Positions 61,422 to 64,000 of a stretch of DNA of 64,000 bases are shown here, piece by piece. The position numbers and the translations under genes were made by a program. The notes beneath the pieces are model-generated. The model was not told the DNA's origin and did no database searches. It saw only the letters and a program-made list of their open reading frames with translations. This DNA is from Eremophila alpestris peregrina (taxonomy: Eukaryota > Chordata > Aves > Passeriformes > Alaudidae). Location of the stretch: NCBI GenBank assembly GCA_009792885.1, contig WMCF01000032.1, positions 8,426,386-8,490,385 on the forward strand, given 5' to 3'. The number at the start of each line of letters is the position of its first letter. Within the stretch, counting starts at the first letter, position 1.

Positions 61422-61545
61422 CCGCACTGCGCACGCGCCTGGGGAGCCCCGCCCCTTCCCGGGGCGCGCGTGCGCGGGGAGGCGGGAAAGGCGGTGCCGC
61501 CCAGAGCGCGTGCGCGGTGCGGGTGGGCGGAGCTTCTTGTGATCG

Positions 61546-61590
61546 TGACGTCACTGCGCAATGACGTCACGACGCAGTGACGTCACGTCA
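61546..61590. promoter_or_regulatory. Array of three CREs at 16-bp spacing plus half-site
   Basis: TGACGTCA begins at 61546, 61562 and 61578, exactly 16 bp apart, followed by CGTCA at 61586-61590. Spacers CTGCGCAA and CGACGCAG are related, so this looks like a 16-bp tandem duplication. It lies 265-310 bp upstream of the DAGLB ATG. Confidence 0.85.
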
Positions 61591-61638
61591 CCCCGGAACA
61601 AGGCGCCGGCAGGGCCGCTGGATGAGCCTGAAAAACCT

Positions 61639-61644
61639 TTTATT
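61639..61644 (-). terminator. KDELR2: KDELR2 distal poly(A) signal candidate
   Basis: TTTATT on plus is AATAAA on minus, about 1.28 kb past the KDELR2 stop and only about 50 bp from the CRE array. Confidence 0.45.
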
Positions 61645-61649
61645 TCAAT

Positions 61650-62920
61650 ATAGCAATGACGTTAAACAGCTCATCCTCACCCAGGCAAACAGAAAACTTT
61701 CATGTTCGAGAGGGAAAAAAAAGAAAAAAAAAACCCCGAAGTGTTTTCACCATTTCATAAAGTGTTTATTGAGGATGGTAACACAGGATAAATCATGCAA
61801 CAGCTCAGTAAAAAAAGGGAATCATTTAAAGGATGAAGAATGGTAACTGGTGCTGCTGATTCTGAAAAGTTTATAAAAAAAATATTAATTGTCCAAAAGT
61901 GACATCGAAAACCACTCGAAGCTGAACATGGAAGTTGCTTATAAAGCATTCATTAATAGGAAAATGTAGATATTGTTTCAAATGATCACCCACAGATTTC
62001 TGTAATCAACAACTTACAAGTCTCCCATTCCTACAGCTCTAATGGTGGAGCAGGGCTGGACATCCAAGATATTTAACCTTCTCTTCCTGAACAAACAACA
62101 CAGTCACATATTTGCCACTAATTAACACAATTGCATCTCTTACCCCTCACACCCTGGGCTGCCAAGTGCTTTCATTATTGGCATCACCTTCCCACACATC
62201 AAGGCAGAACAGGAATGAGCCTGTTCCTTGTGGCCTCGAGTGATTTCCTCACTTGCCATCAGTCTGTTTTAGAAGGGGAACAACTCCAAAATGTGACTGT
62301 TCCCCTTCTAGCACCAACATCTCTTTTGAATAAGGAACTCCATGTCAGCAGATGGCACAAAGACTGGGCACCAGCACATCACATCAAACATTGGTGGTTT
62401 CAGATTTAGAGTTGACATATATTCGCCTTTTGGAAAAAAAAATAAATATAGTGGAATGAAAACTGAATCAAAGGGAAAGAACAGATGACTACCATCCATC
62501 AAGGATGCACATATTTGTGCACTGGAAAAAAAAAAAAGGAAAAAAAAAATCAGTCATTTCAAAGAAAATCTTGAAAATTAAAAAAAACGTTTGCACTTGT
62601 TCCTGGTCATAAACAATCTCACAAAAATCTCACTTTTGGAACTATTCCAATTGAAACCATACACTGAATTTATTAATACAGTATAAGTTTCTTTATGTAA
62701 AAAATCTTTATACATAGTAATAAAAAAGATAAAGGCAAGATGCATCAAACAGAAATCTGCTGGTTGTTTTTCCTCCGTTCTTACAGAGCCGCTGATGACT
62801 ACCTGCACTAGAGAGAGCTGTGTTCCTGACTTTCTGTCTCAAGCATCTTCACCTTTGCTTGTGATAAGGATTGTTCTGTCCAAGCATCCCAAAGGACAGA
62901 TGCTGGTGATGTTTTGGCAC
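61650..62920 (-). other. KDELR2: KDELR2 3' UTR (putative)
   Basis: AT-rich sequence downstream of the KDELR2 stop on the minus strand, with several A-runs (for example 62525-62535 and 62541-62549). No other gene was seen. Confidence 0.6.
61765..61770 (-). terminator. KDELR2: KDELR2 poly(A) signal candidate
   Basis: TTTATT on plus (CAATAAACAC on minus), about 1.15 kb past the stop. A further AATAAA lies at 62669-62674. Which is used cannot be told from sequence. Confidence 0.4.
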
Positions 62921-62955
62921 TTACGCTGGCAAACTGAGCTTCTTTCCCTTGAGAA
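62921..62955 (-). CDS. KDELR2: KDELR2 last coding exon
   Basis: Acceptor TCCTTGCAG, then 35 nt giving (V)LKGKKLSLPA and TAA at 62923-62921. Confidence 0.95.
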
Positions 62956-64000
62956 CTGCAAGGAAAGGTGGGAAAGGAAACAGTCAGCAAAAGGAGGTTT
63001 GTTAAAATGTCAAAGGGAGCAAAACCTCTCACACCAAATGGGCCCACTGCAGAAAGCCCTCCCAGGCTGCCTCTCTCTCTTCAATACATACTGGTAAAAT
63101 TAGAATTAACAGTTCTAACCTTTCCTTCTTGTGGCACCCTGCAGTTCCCACTTTCCATCCTCACAGGACATACCAGCCCCTCAGCACAGCCTCTTAGGAA
63201 TTATGGCTAAAATAACACAGCCCCATGCAGCTTTGTGGTTACATGATGGAAGCTGCAATGGGAGTAAGGGCAGGATTATTCATGCACCCAGCAGAAGCGT
63301 CTGCTTCTTCACTCAGCATAAACAGAAACCTCCAAAACACTTTTAATTCTGAGGGTATTTAAACCACTGAGAAGGTGTCTGTAAGCATGGGATCTGCATG
63401 TAACATGGCCAGTGTACATGGCCAGGGAAAGCAGGAGGATCATGCTTATCCAGGGAAGACAACAGCAATCTATACTAAAAATGCTCATCTTCCCATTCTA
63501 CACATTTCAGCCAAAAAACCACCATCTCCTGCCCACAATCAGCTCACCATAATTAACTTTTCCCCAAAGTTCATCAGACCATTTATACATTTATATCCTA
63601 CCAACACCCCAAAAAAATCCTCAGAAATACCCCACACCAGCAGAAAGTACTTTATAAATGAAGAACATTTCAGAACTAATTTGCACACAGAATTAACGAG
63701 CCCATCCTGCTGATATAGCAAACCCCTAGGAATTTAACTGCTCCACTCCACAACCTGCAGCTGAGGCCAGGGCAGCACTCACCTTTTGTAACATACAAAT
63801 AGAAGAAGTCACAGTACAGAACAGTCTGGACCACGCCAGCAACGACAGCGATGAGGTCAAAGAAGCCCTCAAAGTAGTAGCGCCAAATCCAGTTGACCAA
63901 GTACAAGGCACGGTACAGACCCAGGAAGAAAAGGTAGTGAGTAGTGATGGTCTCTGCTTCCCCAGTTTTGCTGATCATAAAAAGTTGAGGGAGGATAGCA
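62921..64000 (-). CDS. KDELR2: KDELR2 ER-retention receptor 2, last two coding exons (partial)
   Basis: The KDEL receptor is a seven-helix Golgi/ER protein that binds C-terminal KDEL/HDEL signals and returns escaped chaperones to the ER in COPI carriers. The exon at the right edge (64000-63783) reads AILPQLFMISKTGEAETITT, then HYLFFLGLYRALYLVNWIW and FDLIAVVAGVVQTVLYCDFF. The last exon (62955-62921) adds VLKGKKLSLPA and the stop. This matches human KDELR2 almost residue for residue; the tail LKGKKLSLPA separates it from KDELR1 and KDELR3. The cytosolic Lys cluster contributes to COPI recruitment. The N-terminal exons lie beyond the window. Confidence 0.95.
62956..63782 (-). other. KDELR2: KDELR2 last intron
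   Basis: 827 bp with no recognisable feature. Plus-strand frames here are short and unrelated to known proteins. Confidence 0.7.
63783..64000 (-). CDS. KDELR2: KDELR2 penultimate coding exon, truncated by window edge
   Basis: Open at the right edge; donor ACAAAAG|GTGAGT at 63782. Encodes the last transmembrane helices of the receptor. Confidence 0.95.

Larger units (their letters stand above)
60990..61620 (-). promoter_or_regulatory. DAGLB: DAGLB CpG-island promoter
   Basis: A GC/CpG-rich block spans DAGLB exon 1 and about 340 bp upstream on the minus strand. It has four perfect CREs (TGACGTCA), one SRF-type CArG box and NRF1-like GCGCACGCGC motifs. There is no TATA box. It ends abruptly at about 61.62 kb, where KDELR2 3' UTR sequence begins. 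Confidence 0.8.

Overview
This is nuclear DNA of a vertebrate, almost certainly a bird. The genes have short introns. The repeats I can recognise are CR1 LINE 3' ends and one LTR-like block. The gene order matches the human 7p22 block CYTH3 - (FAM220A position) - RAC1 - DAGLB - KDELR2. There is no bacterial or plasmid content. One run of N (29772-29903) marks an unresolved minisatellite. All gene calls come from reading conserved proteins and splice sites by eye; nothing was aligned by computer.

Layout. 1-7449: first coding exon (minus) and start of intron 1 of CYTH3, under a CpG island at about 7.05-7.95 kb. About 8.0-27.4 kb: AT-rich sequence with no gene I can support; part may be 3' UTR of the next locus. 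27451-30308 (minus): a compact locus with a two-exon SMIM10-family microprotein (68 aa) and, 105 nt past its stop codon, an unrecognised 262-codon reading frame ending in a hydrophobic tail. A CpG island covers its first exon and a GC-rich 26/27-bp minisatellite lies in its first intron. 30.8-35.6 kb: intergenic, with one GC-rich exon-like patch near 34.5 kb. 35903-48213 (plus): the complete RAC1 coding region, six constitutive exons giving 192 aa, plus a 57-bp in-frame cassette (45575-45631) matching the RAC1b exon 3b. 50790-61281 (minus): complete DAGLB, 15 coding exons, 674 aa, with the Ser-Asp-His triad intact. 62921-64000 (minus): the last two coding exons of KDELR2; the gene runs off the right edge.

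RAC1 and DAGLB converge, with predicted 3' ends about 300 bp apart. KDELR2 and DAGLB are tandem, and the most distal KDELR2 poly(A) signal lies within about 360 bp of the DAGLB start codon, next to an array of cAMP-response elements. The neighbours are not one pathway: RAC1 and CYTH3 are small-GTPase components, DAGLB makes the endocannabinoid 2-AG, and KDELR2 retrieves ER proteins.

The best candidates for something new are the two-reading-frame SMIM10-like locus with its unrecognised 262-codon frame, the avian RAC1b-like cassette exon, and the 16-bp-spaced CRE array at the DAGLB promoter.
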